In this document: positions 1 through 9,348 of the stretch, piece after piece | Position numbering within the stretch: position 1 is the first letter of the stretch | Layout of the letters: each line of letters opens with the position of its first letter | From: Pyxidicoccus trucidator | GTDB taxonomy: Bacteria; Myxococcota; Myxococcia; Myxococcales; Myxococcaceae | Direction of reading: 5' to 3' | Assembly (NCBI RefSeq): GCF_010894435.1 | Contig: NZ_JAAIXZ010000006.1 | Location: forward strand, 372,001-436,000 | DNA: 64,000 nt | The notes under the pieces: generated by a model | What the model saw: the letters and a program-made list of their open reading frames with translations, nothing else | What the model was told of the DNA's origin: nothing | Database searches by the model: none | Position numbers and translations under genes: made by a program

Positions 1-373
1 CCGCCTCCTCCCAGAGAAGGAGGAGGCCCGCGCAGCGCACCCGTTCGGGCTCATGCCCAGGGCGCCTGGCGGTGCGCGGTCGGGCCCGAATGGCCGAACC
101 GCTTTGGGAACGTGGTGGAACAGGAGGGGTGCCCCCCCCATTCCGGAGCTTCGGCGGGGGACCCTGCACGCTCCCGGCTCCAAAGTCGCGTGAAATCAAT
201 AGCTTGACATGCGTTTTCCAGAGCAGGCATTCGCCACCAGGGAGCGCCCGGAAAGCTGGCTGCTCGTTGGAGGACGAAGGACCGGCCATGCGCTCTGGCA
301 TGGGGAAGGAAGCGCCGTGCCGGGGAGCGGGCCCCGGGACCGACTACCGCAGTCCCGAGGCCCTCACCTCACC
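1..373. other. Non-coding left edge with one hairpin
   Basis: No convincing gene lies in this 373-base stretch left of the EF-G stop codon. A perfect 9-bp inverted repeat (GCCTCCTCC at 3-11, GGAGGAGGC at 19-27, loop of 7) could form an RNA hairpin, but no T-run follows on either strand. A TTGACA hexamer at 204-209 has no good -10 partner and no gene downstream on the plus strand. The open frames here are shadows that continue antisense into the EF-G gene. Confidence 0.6.
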
Positions 374-2476
374 TCACACCCGCGCTTCAGCCTGCGCCGT
401 CTGGAGCGACTCCGGCACCGGCTCGTACGAGCCCAGACGCATGCTGGCCTGGGCCCGTCCCTGCGTGCGGCTGCGCAGGCCGTTCACGTAGCCGAAGAGG
501 TTGGCCATGGGCACCCGGGCGGAGACCACCCGCACGGAGCCACGCGCCTCCATCCCCAGCACCCGCCCGCGCCGCGCGGACAGGTCCCCGAGCACCTCGC
601 CCAGGTACTCCTCGGGCGTCGTCACCTCCACCGCCATCACCGGCTCCAGCGCCAGCACGCCCGCGCTGTGCACCGCCTCCTGCAGCGCCAGCGAACCCGC
701 CATGGAGAACGCCTGCGGCGTGGAGTCCTTCACGTGCGTGCCGCCATCCACCAGTCGCACCTCCACGTCCACCAGCGGGATGCCGTCCCGCACGCCGCGT
801 CCCATGGCGCCGGCCACGCCCTTTTCGATGGCGGGGACCAGCTCCCTCGGAATGCTGCCGCCCCGCGTGTCGTCCACGAAGACGAGCCCCGCCCCTCGCG
901 GCGCGGGACCCACGTCCAGCACCACGTGCGCGTACTGTCCGGGCCCGCCCGTCTGACGGACATGGCGGTACTCCTGGCGCACGCCGCGCCGGATCGTGTC
1001 GCGGTACGCCACCTTGGGCTGTCCCACGCGCGCCTCCACTCCGTACTCCGTCAGCAACCGAGACACGACCACCTCCAGGTGCAGCTCACCCATGCCGGAC
1101 AGCAGCACCTGGCCGCTCTCCGGATCCACGCCCACCCGTAGCGACGGGTCCTCCGCCGCCAGCCGGTGCAGGCCGTCTTCCAGCTTCGTCAGCTCCGCGG
1201 GCGAGCGCGCCTCCACGGCGAGCTGCACCACGGGCTCCAGGACGCCCAGCGACTCCAGCACCACCGGAGCCTCCGGGTCGCACAGCGTGTCGCCCGTGCG
1301 CACGCCCTTCAGGCCGAGCGCCGCGCAGATGTCTCCCGCGTGTACCTCCGCCACCTCCTCGCGGCGGTTGGCATGCATGAACATCAGGCGGCCTACCCGC
1401 TCGCGCTTCCCGGTGACGGGATTGAGCAGGACGGTGCCCGCGCGCAGCGTGCCCGAGTAGACGCGCAGGAAGACGATTCCGCCCACGGCCTTGTCGCTCA
1501 TCATCTTGAACGCCAGGGCGGTAGGAGGACCCGCATCCGACGCGGGACGGGAGACACGCTCTTCCCGGCCAGGAACACAGCCCTCGACGGCGGGCAGGTC
1601 CGAAGGCGCGGGCAGGTAGTTGACGACGGCATCCAGCAACATCTGCACTCCCTTCTTCTTGAAGGCCGACCCGCACAGCACCGGCACCAGGGTCCGCGAG
1701 AGGGTGCCCGCGCGCAGCGCGCGCTCCAGGTCCTCCGCGGTGACTTCTTCCAGCCGTCCCTCCACGAACTTCTCCAGCACCGTGGCGTCCACGTCCGCAC
1801 ACGCCTCGATGAGGCGCAGCCGCAGCGCCTCCGCCTCCTCGCGCAGCGCCCCAGTGAGAGGCTCCTCGCGGTACTGGCCGTCCTCTCCCTCGAAGAAGAT
1901 GGCCACCATCCGCACCACGTCCACGAGGCCCCGGAAGTCCGAGCCCTCACCGATGGGCGACTGCACCGCCACCGGACGCGCACCGAGCCGCTCTTCGATG
2001 GACGCGACGCTCATGGCGAAGTCCGCGCCCACCTTGTCCATCTTGTTGAGGAAGGCGATGCGCGGCACGCCGTACCTGTCCGCCTGACGCCACACCGCCT
2101 CCGACTGGGGCTCCACGCCCTGGCTGCCGTCGAACACCGCCACCGCGCCGTCGAGCACGCGCAGCGAGCGCTCCACTTCAATGGTGAAGTCCACGTGTCC
2201 CGGCGTGTCCAGGATGTTGATGCGGTGGGGCTGTCCCGCCGCATGTCCCTGCGTGGGCTTCCAGAACGCGGTGGTGGCCGCGGACGTAATGGTGATGCCG
2301 CGCTTCTTCTCCTCCGGCATCCAGTCCATCTCCGTGGAGCCGGTGTGCACCTCACCCGTGGAGTGGATGCGGCCGGTGAAGTAGAGGACGCGCTCGGTGA
2401 GCGTCGTCTTGCCCGCGTCGATGTGGGCCATGATGCCGATGTTGCGGTACCGCTCGATGCGCGTGCTGCGAGACAT
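374..2476 (-). CDS. fusA: Translation elongation factor G
   Basis: A 700-residue translational GTPase that moves tRNA and mRNA through the ribosome after peptide-bond formation. The GTPase motifs are intact: G1 AHIDAGKTT near residue 16, the switch region with RGITI, DTPGH (G3) and NKMD (G4). EF-G domains II-V follow and the length is normal for the family. The ATG at 2476 is chosen because it starts the conserved [19 protein letters not shown] segment; an upstream extension to 2554 is not conserved-looking. It does not sit in a str operon (no rpsL, rpsG or tuf beside it), so it may be one of several EF-G paralogues. A sigma70-type promoter lies about 330 bases upstream. Confidence 0.95.
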   Translation of the reverse strand: MSRSTRIERYRNIGIMAHIDAGKTTLTERVLYFTGRIHSTGEVHTGSTEMDWMPEEKKRGITITSAATTAFWKPTQGHAAGQPHRINILDTPGHVDFTIEVERSLRVLDGAVAVFDGSQGVEPQSEAVWRQADRYGVPRIAFLNKMDKVGADFAMSVASIEERLGARPVAVQSPIGEGSDFRGLVDVVRMVAIFFEGEDGQYREEPLTGALREEAEALRLRLIEACADVDATVLEKFVEGRLEEVTAEDLERALRAGTLSRTLVPVLCGSAFKKKGVQMLLDAVVNYLPAPSDLPAVEGCVPGREERVSRPASDAGPPTALAFKMMSDKAVGGIVFLRVYSGTLRAGTVLLNPVTGKRERVGRLMFMHANRREEVAEVHAGDICAALGLKGVRTGDTLCDPEAPVVLESLGVLEPVVQLAVEARSPAELTKLEDGLHRLAAEDPSLRVGVDPESGQVLLSGMGELHLEVVVSRLLTEYGVEARVGQPKVAYRDTIRRGVRQEYRHVRQTGGPGQYAHVVLDVGPAPRGAGLVFVDDTRGGSIPRELVPAIEKGVAGAMGRGVRDGIPLVDVEVRLVDGGTHVKDSTPQAFSMAGSLALQEAVHSAGVLALEPVMAVEVTTPEEYLGEVLGDLSARRGRVLGMEARGSVRVVSARVPMANLFGYVNGLRSRTQGRAQASMRLGSYEPVPESLQTAQAEARV

Positions 2477-2837
2477 AAAGACTCCCAATCCCGTCGGGCA
2501 GCGAGGCCCGCGGGTGGCGAATAGACAGACACCGGTTGGAATGAATAAACGCACGCACGCGCGACACGCCGGAGGGCACGAAGGGCCCGCTCAGGGACGC
2601 ATGAGGGCACACGAGGACACCACGTGAGCGAGGGCGGAGCCGGGACTCACGACTCGCGGGAACCAGCCAACCCGCGAGCCGGAGGACACCGGTCCGCCTG
2701 CTCAAATGTCGAGCAGAACCTCGTGACGGGGGGCGAGGCACACGTCCGCCGCCGGCGCGGTGATGCGCGCAATCAGCAGGGCAATGTTGGAGACGGGCCT
2801 CATGATGCGTATGAGTTAAAGCACCCGAGCCGTGTTG
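2477..2837. other. Long leader region of fusA
   Basis: This 361-base gap separates fusA from the stop codon of the next minus-strand gene. If transcription begins at the promoter at 2813-2841, it encodes a leader of about 330 nt. I see no classical riboswitch and no short ORF with a convincing ribosome binding site in it. Confidence 0.5.
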
Positions 2838-2841
2838 TCAA
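2813..2841 (-). promoter_or_regulatory. Candidate sigma70 promoter for fusA
   Basis: Reading the minus strand, a perfect TTGACA (2841-2836) is followed after 16-17 bases by the A/T-rich TTTAACT segment (2820-2814), an imperfect -10. It overlaps the last codons of the metzincin gene and points at fusA. Confidence 0.4.
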
Positions 2842-4715
2842 CCCGCCGGCAGCTCGCGCGCGAACTGCTCGCGGTAGCGACCTTTCAGCCCATCCAGCGC
2901 CTCGCGCATCCCCGCGGCGCGGTACTGCTCCGCGAGCAGCCGCCATGCCTCCGCATGGAGCGGCTCCAGCGTGACGACGCGCTCCAGGTGCGTCCGTGCC
3001 TCCTGACGCGAGCCCGCGTTCACCGCCAGCCAGCCGAGGATGAAGTGCGCCTGGACCGCCTCGTCATGCGTGGCCACCGCCTTGCGGCAGGCCGTGCGCG
3101 CGGGGCTCGCGCGGCCCGAGCGCACGTGGAGCTCGCACTGGAGCACGTGTCCGACGGCGGCGCGGGGGAACTCGCGCGACAGCCAGGACAGGCGGGACTG
3201 CGCCTTCGCCATGCTCCCCTTGTCGAGCGAGGTCTCCACCTCCTTCGCCGCGCGGATGAGCTCACCCTCTCTCGCCACGTCCACGCCGCTCAGCTTCGGG
3301 TCCACCGGCAGCGCCACCCAGCGCCGCGTCTGCAGGGCCCAGGAGAGCACCTTCCCGGCATCCTTCACTCCGGCCGCCTTCCGCGCGGTCTCCTCGGCCC
3401 AGGTGAGGCTCGCGGTCTGCTTGAAGAGGCCCGACAGGTCGGCCCAGAGGTCCGGGCCCGTGTCGGGGCGGGCCTCCAGGCGTTGCCGGGCCTGGGCGAG
3501 GTGGGCCTGGGCCTCGGTGGGGCTGCCCAGTTGGAGCTGGAGGACGGCCAGGTACATCAGCGGCGCGGCCTCCCGCGGGAAGCGCGCGGCGGTGGCCTCG
3601 CAGCGCTCCCGCGTGGCGGGCAGCCGGGGCGCGGCGCGCGTGCCCAGGTAGCACGCCAGCGACTGCACCTGCTCGTGGTCCGGGTAGAAGCGGGACAGGG
3701 ACTCCATCTGCTGCGCGGCGACCTCGGAGCGCCCCTCACGGTCCAGCGCCAGGATTTCGTCGAGCCGCTGGCGGTCCGCGGACGGGAGCGGCGCGGGGCC
3801 CTTCGCCACGCTCGCCTGAGCAGAGGCCATGTGCTCGAGCCATGCAACCACCTCTTCCTTGTCGGGCCCCTCCCAGTCGGACCACACGGTGGCGGCGAGC
3901 TTCTCCTTCAGCTCACGAGCCCAGGCAACCCGCGCTTCGGGCGTCCTGTGCGCCTGGGGCAGGTGGCGGAGGCTGACGGCGAGCATCTCCAGCGTCCGTG
4001 GGGCGAAGGCCGCCTGCTCCGTCCCATAGTTCGGGTACATCATCCACGCGGAGTTCTGGACGTGGAATGCGCCCAGGGTGTGGGCCCACTCGTGGAGGAA
4101 GACGGAGGTCTCCTTGTGCAGCCTGCGCTCGTGGTAGAGCGCCTCGCGCTCGTCCGCCGGCAGGTGGAGGAGCATGTTCATGATGTTCTGCACCTCCTCC
4201 GGGTTCCCCATCTCGCGGAGCACGCAGTGACGGCCGAACATCCGCCCGATGCCGAGCTGGTGCTGTGCGGCGCTGAAGACCTTCATCCGGGACACCAGGC
4301 CGATGACGAGGTCCACGCCCTCGCCAGGATCCAGCGCCTCGAGCTCCGTCAGCGAGGAGTCCAGCTCGGACTCCGAGCTCCTCCGCTCCCACAGGTGCGT
4401 CGACTCCAGCTCGAACGTCACCCCGAGCGGGCCGCGCACGACCGCGCTGGCGCGCCGGAGCTGATCCACGATGCTGCTCCTCCAGCGCATCACCTGATCC
4501 CGATAGTCGGAATCGGCGTACACCCTGACGCGCAGCTTCCGCACCGGGCCGGACGCGGACTTGGAGCCCGTCTCCAGCTTGCTGGGCGCGAGCTGCTTCG
4601 CGTACTCGCGCTCGTAGTCGATGGGCCGCTTCACACAGGCCAGGCTCGCGACGGCCAGCAGCAGGCACAGCGCGGCGGCGCGGCCCGCGCTCCGCGAGGA
4701 ATCACGGCGGTTCAT
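2838..4715 (-). CDS. Lipoprotein with metzincin zinc-protease motif and TPRs
   Basis: A 625-residue protein of two parts. The N-terminus is a signal sequence ending in a lipobox-like SLAC with Cys27. At residues 208-218 is the full metzincin zinc site HEWAHTLGAFH (three His ligands plus catalytic Glu209), and a Met-turn candidate SAWMMYP follows at about 223-228. The C-terminal half (about 330-620) is helical with TPR-like repeats such as HFILGWLAVNAGSRQEARTHL. The family rule HExxHxxGxxH predicts an active zinc endopeptidase. The lipobox has Ser rather than Leu at -3, so lipidation is plausible but not certain. The next gene upstream, at 4767, is 51 bases away on the same strand. I do not recognise a named family for the whole protein. 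Confidence 0.85.
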   Translation of the reverse strand: MNRRDSSRSAGRAAALCLLLAVASLACVKRPIDYEREYAKQLAPSKLETGSKSASGPVRKLRVRVYADSDYRDQVMRWRSSIVDQLRRASAVVRGPLGVTFELESTHLWERRSSESELDSSLTELEALDPGEGVDLVIGLVSRMKVFSAAQHQLGIGRMFGRHCVLREMGNPEEVQNIMNMLLHLPADEREALYHERRLHKETSVFLHEWAHTLGAFHVQNSAWMMYPNYGTEQAAFAPRTLEMLAVSLRHLPQAHRTPEARVAWARELKEKLAATVWSDWEGPDKEEVVAWLEHMASAQASVAKGPAPLPSADRQRLDEILALDREGRSEVAAQQMESLSRFYPDHEQVQSLACYLGTRAAPRLPATRERCEATAARFPREAAPLMYLAVLQLQLGSPTEAQAHLAQARQRLEARPDTGPDLWADLSGLFKQTASLTWAEETARKAAGVKDAGKVLSWALQTRRWVALPVDPKLSGVDVAREGELIRAAKEVETSLDKGSMAKAQSRLSWLSREFPRAAVGHVLQCELHVRSGRASPARTACRKAVATHDEAVQAHFILGWLAVNAGSRQEARTHLERVVTLEPLHAEAWRLLAEQYRAAGMREALDGLKGRYREQFARELPAG

Positions 4716-4766
4716 GAGCTCCCCCTCCAGGGATGACCTACGTCCTACCCGCGAGCCCGCGAGGGC

Positions 4767-5957
4767 TCACGTGCTCAGGGCCCGCACCCGCGCGGCGAGG
4801 TTCTGGGTGAAGAGCCGGAAGATGCGCAGCGCGGCGGCCTCGTGGGTGTCCAGGTAGTGCTGGAAGCCGGCACGGGTGATGCGCAGCGCGCGCACGGCCG
4901 TGCGCGCCTTCACCTGCGCGGACACGGGCGCGTCCTGCACCAGGGAGATTTCCCCGAGGTACGCGCCGGGCCCCAGCGTGTTCAGGCGCCGCGCCTCCGG
5001 CTCCGAGCCGTTGAACACCTCCACCGTGCCCTCCAGCAGCACGAAGAGGCCCACGCCCTGCGCGCCCTTCTCCAGCAGCACCGCACCCGCGGGGATGAGC
5101 ACCTGCCGCGCCACGCGGTAGAGGTCCTTCATGTCCTCCAGGGACAGCTCGCCGAAGATGGGAATGGCCTTGAGGTAGCCGTAGCCGTTGGCCTCGGGCG
5201 CGGCGGCGCTCGCGGGCAGCCGCGCGATGACGGCCTCCGCCTCGGCGTCCATGCCCATGCGGCGCAACAGCCGCGCCTTCTCCGCCGCCAGCGCCGGGTC
5301 CGCGCGCGCCTGCTCCGCGCCGCGCATCGTGTCCGCCAGCAGCGCCAGCGCCCGCCGCGTGAAGCCCTCGCCATCCAGCAGCTTGCACATGCGCAGCACG
5401 GACTCCAGGTGCCGGGGGTCGCCCGCGGGCACGCTGCCCAGGGCCTCCACCTCCGCATGGGACTGGCCCAGGTCGCGGTAGAGCACCGCCGCCTCGTAGG
5501 GCCGCCCCAGCCGGACCAGGCACTGCGCCATCGGCTCGCGCGAGCCCAGGCCGCGATACACCTCCAGTGCCCGCTCCAGCGCGCCCCCGCGCTCGAAGGC
5601 CGCCGCCGCGCGCTCCACCTGACCGGCGCGCAGGTAGGCCTCGGCCGCTTCCACGTACTGCCCGCCCTGGACGTACAGCTCCGCCACCAGGGCGTCCGTG
5701 CCGCAGCCATCCAGCAGCCGCGCGGCGCCGGAGAAGTCACGCGCCAGCCGCATCACCTCCGCCAGCCGCTGGCGCTCCGCCACCGCCGCCTGCGCCGCCT
5801 CCTTCTGGAGTCGCTCGCGCTGCGCGGAGCCCAATTCCTCGTAGAGCTGCGCGGCCCGGTCCGGCTCCGCCAGCATCATCAGCGCCTGCAGCGCCTGGAA
5901 GGCGCCCTCACCCGCCGCGCCGCCATCCTTGAGCATCTCCGCCTCGGACCGTGACAT
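4767..5957 (-). CDS. Cyclic-nucleotide-binding domain protein with helical repeats
   Basis: A 396-residue cytoplasmic protein. Residues about 20-250 are Ala/Leu-rich helical hairpins resembling TPR/SNAP repeats. Residues about 265-385 form a cNMP-binding (Crp-like) beta-roll, seen in the IPAGAVLLEKGAQGVGLFVLLEG strand pattern and the phosphate-binding cassette with GEISLVQDAPVSAQV. The cassette lacks the Arg that normally contacts the cyclic phosphate (Ala-Gln-Val follows Ser), so nucleotide binding is uncertain. There is no HTH after the beta-roll, so it is not a transcription factor. The ATG at 5957 has a good ribosome site (GGGGGGACGAGAG just upstream). Similar repeat-plus-cNMP proteins are common in myxobacteria; their function is not established. 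Confidence 0.8.
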   Translation of the reverse strand: MSRSEAEMLKDGGAAGEGAFQALQALMMLAEPDRAAQLYEELGSAQRERLQKEAAQAAVAERQRLAEVMRLARDFSGAARLLDGCGTDALVAELYVQGGQYVEAAEAYLRAGQVERAAAAFERGGALERALEVYRGLGSREPMAQCLVRLGRPYEAAVLYRDLGQSHAEVEALGSVPAGDPRHLESVLRMCKLLDGEGFTRRALALLADTMRGAEQARADPALAAEKARLLRRMGMDAEAEAVIARLPASAAAPEANGYGYLKAIPIFGELSLEDMKDLYRVARQVLIPAGAVLLEKGAQGVGLFVLLEGTVEVFNGSEPEARRLNTLGPGAYLGEISLVQDAPVSAQVKARTAVRALRITRAGFQHYLDTHEAAALRIFRLFTQNLAARVRALST

Positions 5958-6144
5958 CTCTCGTCCCCCCGATTCCGGGTATGTGACTACCGCATGCAGG
6001 GGCCGGGAGGTGCCCGGCCCTGACGCCCCGGAAGACAGGGGCGAGGCTATACCACCCTCGCGAGCGACCCGAAGCCGGGACGCGGGCAGGGGTGTCGGCA
6101 CGTGGACGCCCGCCCGCCGGCCGACGCTGGAGGCCGCCGGGCGC

Positions 6145-6618
6145 TCAGCGAACGAACATCAATTCCGTGTCGAAGATGAGCACCGAGTACGGGGGGATGG
6201 CCCCGGGCACGCCGTCCTCGCCATAGCCGAGCGACGCGGGGATGACGAGCCGGCGCGAGCCGCCGACCTTCATGCCGACGATGCCCTCGTCCCACCCCTC
6301 GATGACCTCGTTCGCGCCCAGGGTGAAGGCGAAGGGCGGCCCGCCCGCGCTGGAGTCGAACCGCGTCCCGTCCGGCAGATACCCGGTGTAGTGCACCTGC
6401 ACCCGCTTCAGCGCCACGGCCTCCGTGCCGGTGCCCGGGTCTCCCAGGTCCTGGATGTAGAGGCCGCTCGGCAGGAGCGTCATGGCCTCCAGGCTCACGT
6501 TCAGGGACTCCGCATACGTCACCTTGGTCGGGTCGCCATTGTCCGGGTTGGCCTGGGAGTCCTCCCCACACCCGAACAGCGGGACGAGCAGGGCACAGAC
6601 GAGCAGCGAGCGGAGCAT
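6145..6618 (-). CDS. FKBP-type peptidyl-prolyl isomerase, lipoprotein
   Basis: A 157-residue lipoprotein catalysing cis-trans isomerisation of prolyl bonds in the envelope. The start at 6618 gives a proper signal peptide ending in the lipobox LFGC. The FKBP domain covers about residues 50-157 with conserved elements VQVHYTGYLPDGTRFDSS, the VIEGWDEGIVGMKVGG loop and the IPASLGYG segment that lines the active site. The C-terminal strand ends FDTELMFVR, normal for the family. A longer frame to 6780 would bury the signal peptide and is rejected. It is divergent from the metallophosphoesterase gene at 6774. Confidence 0.92.
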   Translation of the reverse strand: MLRSLLVCALLVPLFGCGEDSQANPDNGDPTKVTYAESLNVSLEAMTLLPSGLYIQDLGDPGTGTEAVALKRVQVHYTGYLPDGTRFDSSAGGPPFAFTLGANEVIEGWDEGIVGMKVGGSRRLVIPASLGYGEDGVPGAIPPYSVLIFDTELMFVR

Positions 6619-6773
6619 GAAGTCCTCTGAAGCGAGCGAGCCGGAAGTCGACCTCGCGAATAGCTGAAGCCTGCCCCGGACCGGCACCGCGCGAAAGAGG
6701 CTGCTGCCAGGGGTCGCCTGCCACCCTGGAATACAGGGGCGCGCCAGACGCCATTCCGTTATGCAGGGCCGCG

Positions 6774-7988
6774 ATGCCACGCTGGGTCAGCTTCCTCCTC
6801 TTCTTCATCCCGGTGCTCGTGCTGCTGGCCGCCGGGCACGTGTACCTGTACCGCCGGCTCGTCCGGGACGTGACGGAGCGCCAGGGGCTCCGCCGCGCGG
6901 CGCGGGTGCTCTTCGCGGTGGGCTTCTCGGGGGCCGTCGGCGCCCGGGCCGTGGGCGCCCTCCTCCCGTCGGAGGCGACCCGCCTTGTGGGAATCGGCTT
7001 CCTCGTGTGGACGGGCCTCGTCCTCTACCTGCTCATGTTCACCCTCGGGGTGGACCTGGTGCTCAGGGCGGTGCGGTGGCGTGCCCGCCGCCGGGCCCCC
7101 GCCCCCGCGACGCCGGAGCCGGCTTCGGAGGCCGCCTCGGCGCCGCCCTCTCCCGAGCGACGGGCGCTGCTGAGCCGGGGGCTGGCCCTGGGTGCCGGGG
7201 TGGCGGGCGCGGCGGTCAGCACGTACGGGGGCTGGCGCGCCTTCCACCCGCCCGACGTCCGCGACATCCCGGTGCGCCTGCCCGGACTGCCGAAGGCGCT
7301 GGAGGGCTTCACGCTGGTGCAGCTCACGGACATCCACATCGGCGGAGTGCTCCAGCGCGGCTTCGTGGACGAGTTGGTGTCGCGCACCAACGCGCTGAAG
7401 CCGGACCTCATCGCCATCACCGGGGACCTGGTGGACGGCTCCGTCGAGGGGCTGGGGCCCTTCGTCGCGGGCTTCGGCGGCCTGCGCGCCCGGCATGGCA
7501 CCTTCTTCGTCACCGGCAACCACGACTACTACTCGGGCGCGGACGCCTGGGTCGCCTTCCTGGAGCGCCAGGGCCTCCAGGTGCTGCGCAACCGCTCGGT
7601 GTCCATTGGCGACGGCGCGGCGTCCTTCCAACTGGCGGGCGTGGACGACTGGAGCGCGGAGCGGTTCGGCGAGCCCGGCTATGACCTGGACCGGGCGCTG
7701 CGCGACGTGCGGCCCGACCGTGCGTCGGTGCTGCTGGCGCACCAGCCCTCCAACTTCGACGAGGTCGCCCGGCGCGGCGTGGGCCTGCAACTCTCCGGGC
7801 ACACCCACGGCGGGCAGATGTTCCCTGGCACGATTGTGGGAGACCTCATCTGGGGCGACCGCAACGCGGGGCTGAGCCAGACGGGCCAGTCCCAGCTCTA
7901 CGTCAGCCGGGGCTGCGGCTTCGTCGGCCCGCCCATGCGCGTGGGGGCCCCACCAGAGATTGCCCGCCTCGTGCTCCTCCCCGGGTAG
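6774..7988 (+). CDS. Membrane-anchored metallophosphoesterase
   Basis: A 404-residue protein with about three N-terminal membrane segments (residues 5-22, about 40-62 and 66-92), a linker, another hydrophobic stretch near 140-160, and then a calcineurin-like phosphoesterase domain. The metal-binding motifs are all present in order: LTDIHIGG, GDLVDGS, GNHDYY, AHQPSN and GHTHGGQ. This is the YaeI/YkuE-type architecture, whose members are metal-dependent phosphodiesterases acting on envelope substrates such as UDP-diacylglucosamine. The exact substrate here cannot be read from sequence. The catalytic domain probably faces the periplasm or the membrane surface. Confidence 0.9.
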   Translation: MPRWVSFLLFFIPVLVLLAAGHVYLYRRLVRDVTERQGLRRAARVLFAVGFSGAVGARAVGALLPSEATRLVGIGFLVWTGLVLYLLMFTLGVDLVLRAVRWRARRRAPAPATPEPASEAASAPPSPERRALLSRGLALGAGVAGAAVSTYGGWRAFHPPDVRDIPVRLPGLPKALEGFTLVQLTDIHIGGVLQRGFVDELVSRTNALKPDLIAITGDLVDGSVEGLGPFVAGFGGLRARHGTFFVTGNHDYYSGADAWVAFLERQGLQVLRNRSVSIGDGAASFQLAGVDDWSAERFGEPGYDLDRALRDVRPDRASVLLAHQPSNFDEVARRGVGLQLSGHTHGGQMFPGTIVGDLIWGDRNAGLSQTGQSQLYVSRGCGFVGPPMRVGAPPEIARLVLLPG

Positions 7989-8101
7989 TCTCTACCCCGC
8001 TGGAGCCGCTCGCCCGCCCTCCAGCCGGGAGAGCCAGCGCCCCCTGACTCCCCCCGTGTTTCCGGCAGCTTGGCGACGCGCACCGTCATGCGCGGAGCTC
8101 C

Positions 8102-8135
8102 GGAAACACTTTTGGAATTGGGCCGTACGGGAGAC
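8102..8135 (+). promoter_or_regulatory. Candidate ECF-type promoter of carQRS
   Basis: GGAAAC (8102-8107, within GGAAACACTTTT) followed after 16 bases by CGTACG (8124-8129) has the form of an ECF sigma promoter. In M. xanthus the carQRS promoter is driven by CarQ itself, so autoregulation is expected. An A/T-richer tract about 40 bases upstream (around 8057-8072, GTGTTTCC..CAGCTTG) is where an HMGA-like CarD site would be expected; that assignment is only positional. Confidence 0.55.
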
Positions 8136-8140
8136 GGGTG

Positions 8141-8686
8141 ATGGGGAGTCCGACGGACGAAGAGCTCATGGAACGGTTTCGAAACGGAGCACAAGACGCC
8201 TTCGAGGCCCTCTTCGCCCGGCACTCCGGCCGGGTGCAGGGCTTCCTCGCGCGGATGGTGCGAAGCGGACCGCTCGCGGAGGACCTCCTGCAATCCACCT
8301 TCCTGTCCGTCATCCGCTCCCGGGGCCGGTACGAGCCGGGCACCCGCTTCGTGCCGTGGCTGATGACCATCGCCGCCAATGCCGCGCGGGATGCGCTGCG
8401 GCACCAGCGCCACGTGGACGCGTACGCCTCGCGAGAGGACGTGGGCACGCCCCTGTCCGTGCAGCCTCCAGCCGGCGACCCCGGCATGCGCAGGCACCTG
8501 CTGGACGCGCTGCAACAGCTCCACCCGGACCACCGCGAGGCGGTGGTGCTGAGCAAGGTGGAGGGCTGGTCCTTCGAGGAGATTGCCGCGCTGCGCGGCA
8601 TCAGCCCGGGCGCGGCCCGCCTGCGCGCGCACCGGGGCTATGAGCGGCTGCGGGAGCTGCTGGGCTCGATGGAGGAGGCGCAATGA
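8141..8686 (+). CDS. carQ: ECF sigma factor CarQ (light-induced carotenogenesis)
   Basis: A 181-residue ECF sigma factor. Region 2 is seen in FEALFARHSGRVQGF and the DLLQSTFLSVIR core; region 4 has the HTH SFEEIAALRGISPGAARLRAHRGYERL. Identification as CarQ rests on the two following genes, which match CarR and CarS in size, order and type. In M. xanthus CarQ switches on carotenoid genes after blue light releases it from CarR. The ATG at 8141 is preceded by GGGAG at 8129-8133, but if the promoter at 8102 is right the leader would be only about 6 nt. The in-frame ATG at 8168 is therefore a real alternative. The stop overlaps carR by ATGA. Confidence 0.88.
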   Translation: MGSPTDEELMERFRNGAQDAFEALFARHSGRVQGFLARMVRSGPLAEDLLQSTFLSVIRSRGRYEPGTRFVPWLMTIAANAARDALRHQRHVDAYASREDVGTPLSVQPPAGDPGMRRHLLDALQQLHPDHREAVVLSKVEGWSFEEIAALRGISPGAARLRAHRGYERLRELLGSMEEAQ

Positions 8687-9348
8687 GCCCGCCCGTCGAC
8701 CTCGATGGATTGCTCTCCCAGACACCTCCGCGGGACGAGGCCGCGGCGGGGCGCGCGCTCGCGGCGGCCCGGGAAGAGCTGGCGCTGCGGCGTCCGTCGC
8801 GGAGCTGGCGCACGCAGGCGGCCTGGCTGATGGCGGCCTCGGGCGGGGTGGCGCTCCTCATCGCCGGAGTCCTGCGGGCCGTGGACGTCACGTCGAGCCA
8901 ACTGCTGCTGGGCCGCGCGCACCTGATGGCGCTACTGCTCGTCACCTGCGCGGTGTGTTCCTGGGGCGCGCTGTCTCCGCGAGGACGCGGGCTGCGGCGC
9001 GTGGGCGTCGTCCTGGCGATGGTGAGCGCGGCCATGCTCGTGCTCGCGCGGGACACGCCGCATGCGGCCTCCACCCTGCCCGATTGGGTGTGCACGGCGA
9101 GCCACCTCGGGGTGGGACTGGTGCCCCTGGTGGTGGCGGTGCTCGCGCTGCGAAGCGCCGTCTTCCAGCCCCTGCGCGCCGTGGTGGCGGGCCTGGCGGT
9201 GGGGACAACGGGCGCCTTCCTGGGAGAGCTCGCGTGCGAGCAGGGCTGGCGTCACGTCGCCGGCTACCACCTGCTGGCGTGGGGACTCGTCACCGTTGCG
9301 TCACTGGTCATCTCCAAGTCGCTCAAACCCCGTTCCCATGCGCCATGA
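8683..9348 (+). CDS. carR: Membrane anti-sigma factor CarR
   Basis: A 221-residue integral membrane protein with about six hydrophobic helices from residue 48 to the C-terminus, after a short charged N-terminal segment that would bind the sigma factor. The length equals what I recall for M. xanthus CarR, the membrane anti-sigma factor that holds CarQ in the dark and is inactivated or degraded on illumination. It starts by ATGA overlap with carQ and ends by ATGA overlap with carS, so the three are translationally coupled. It lacks a ZAS zinc motif, as expected for this class. Confidence 0.88.
   Translation: MSPPVDLDGLLSQTPPRDEAAAGRALAAAREELALRRPSRSWRTQAAWLMAASGGVALLIAGVLRAVDVTSSQLLLGRAHLMALLLVTCAVCSWGALSPRGRGLRRVGVVLAMVSAAMLVLARDTPHAASTLPDWVCTASHLGVGLVPLVVAVLALRSAVFQPLRAVVAGLAVGTTGAFLGELACEQGWRHVAGYHLLAWGLVTVASLVISKSLKPRSHAP

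Noticed and set aside
204..232. TTGACA at 204-209 as a promoter on the plus strand.
   Set aside because: No acceptable -10 hexamer at 16-18 bases and no gene downstream in that direction.
2832..4736. A long plus-strand frame opposite the metzincin gene.
   Set aside because: Shadow frame; the minus-strand product has a signal peptide and the HExxHxxGxxH site.
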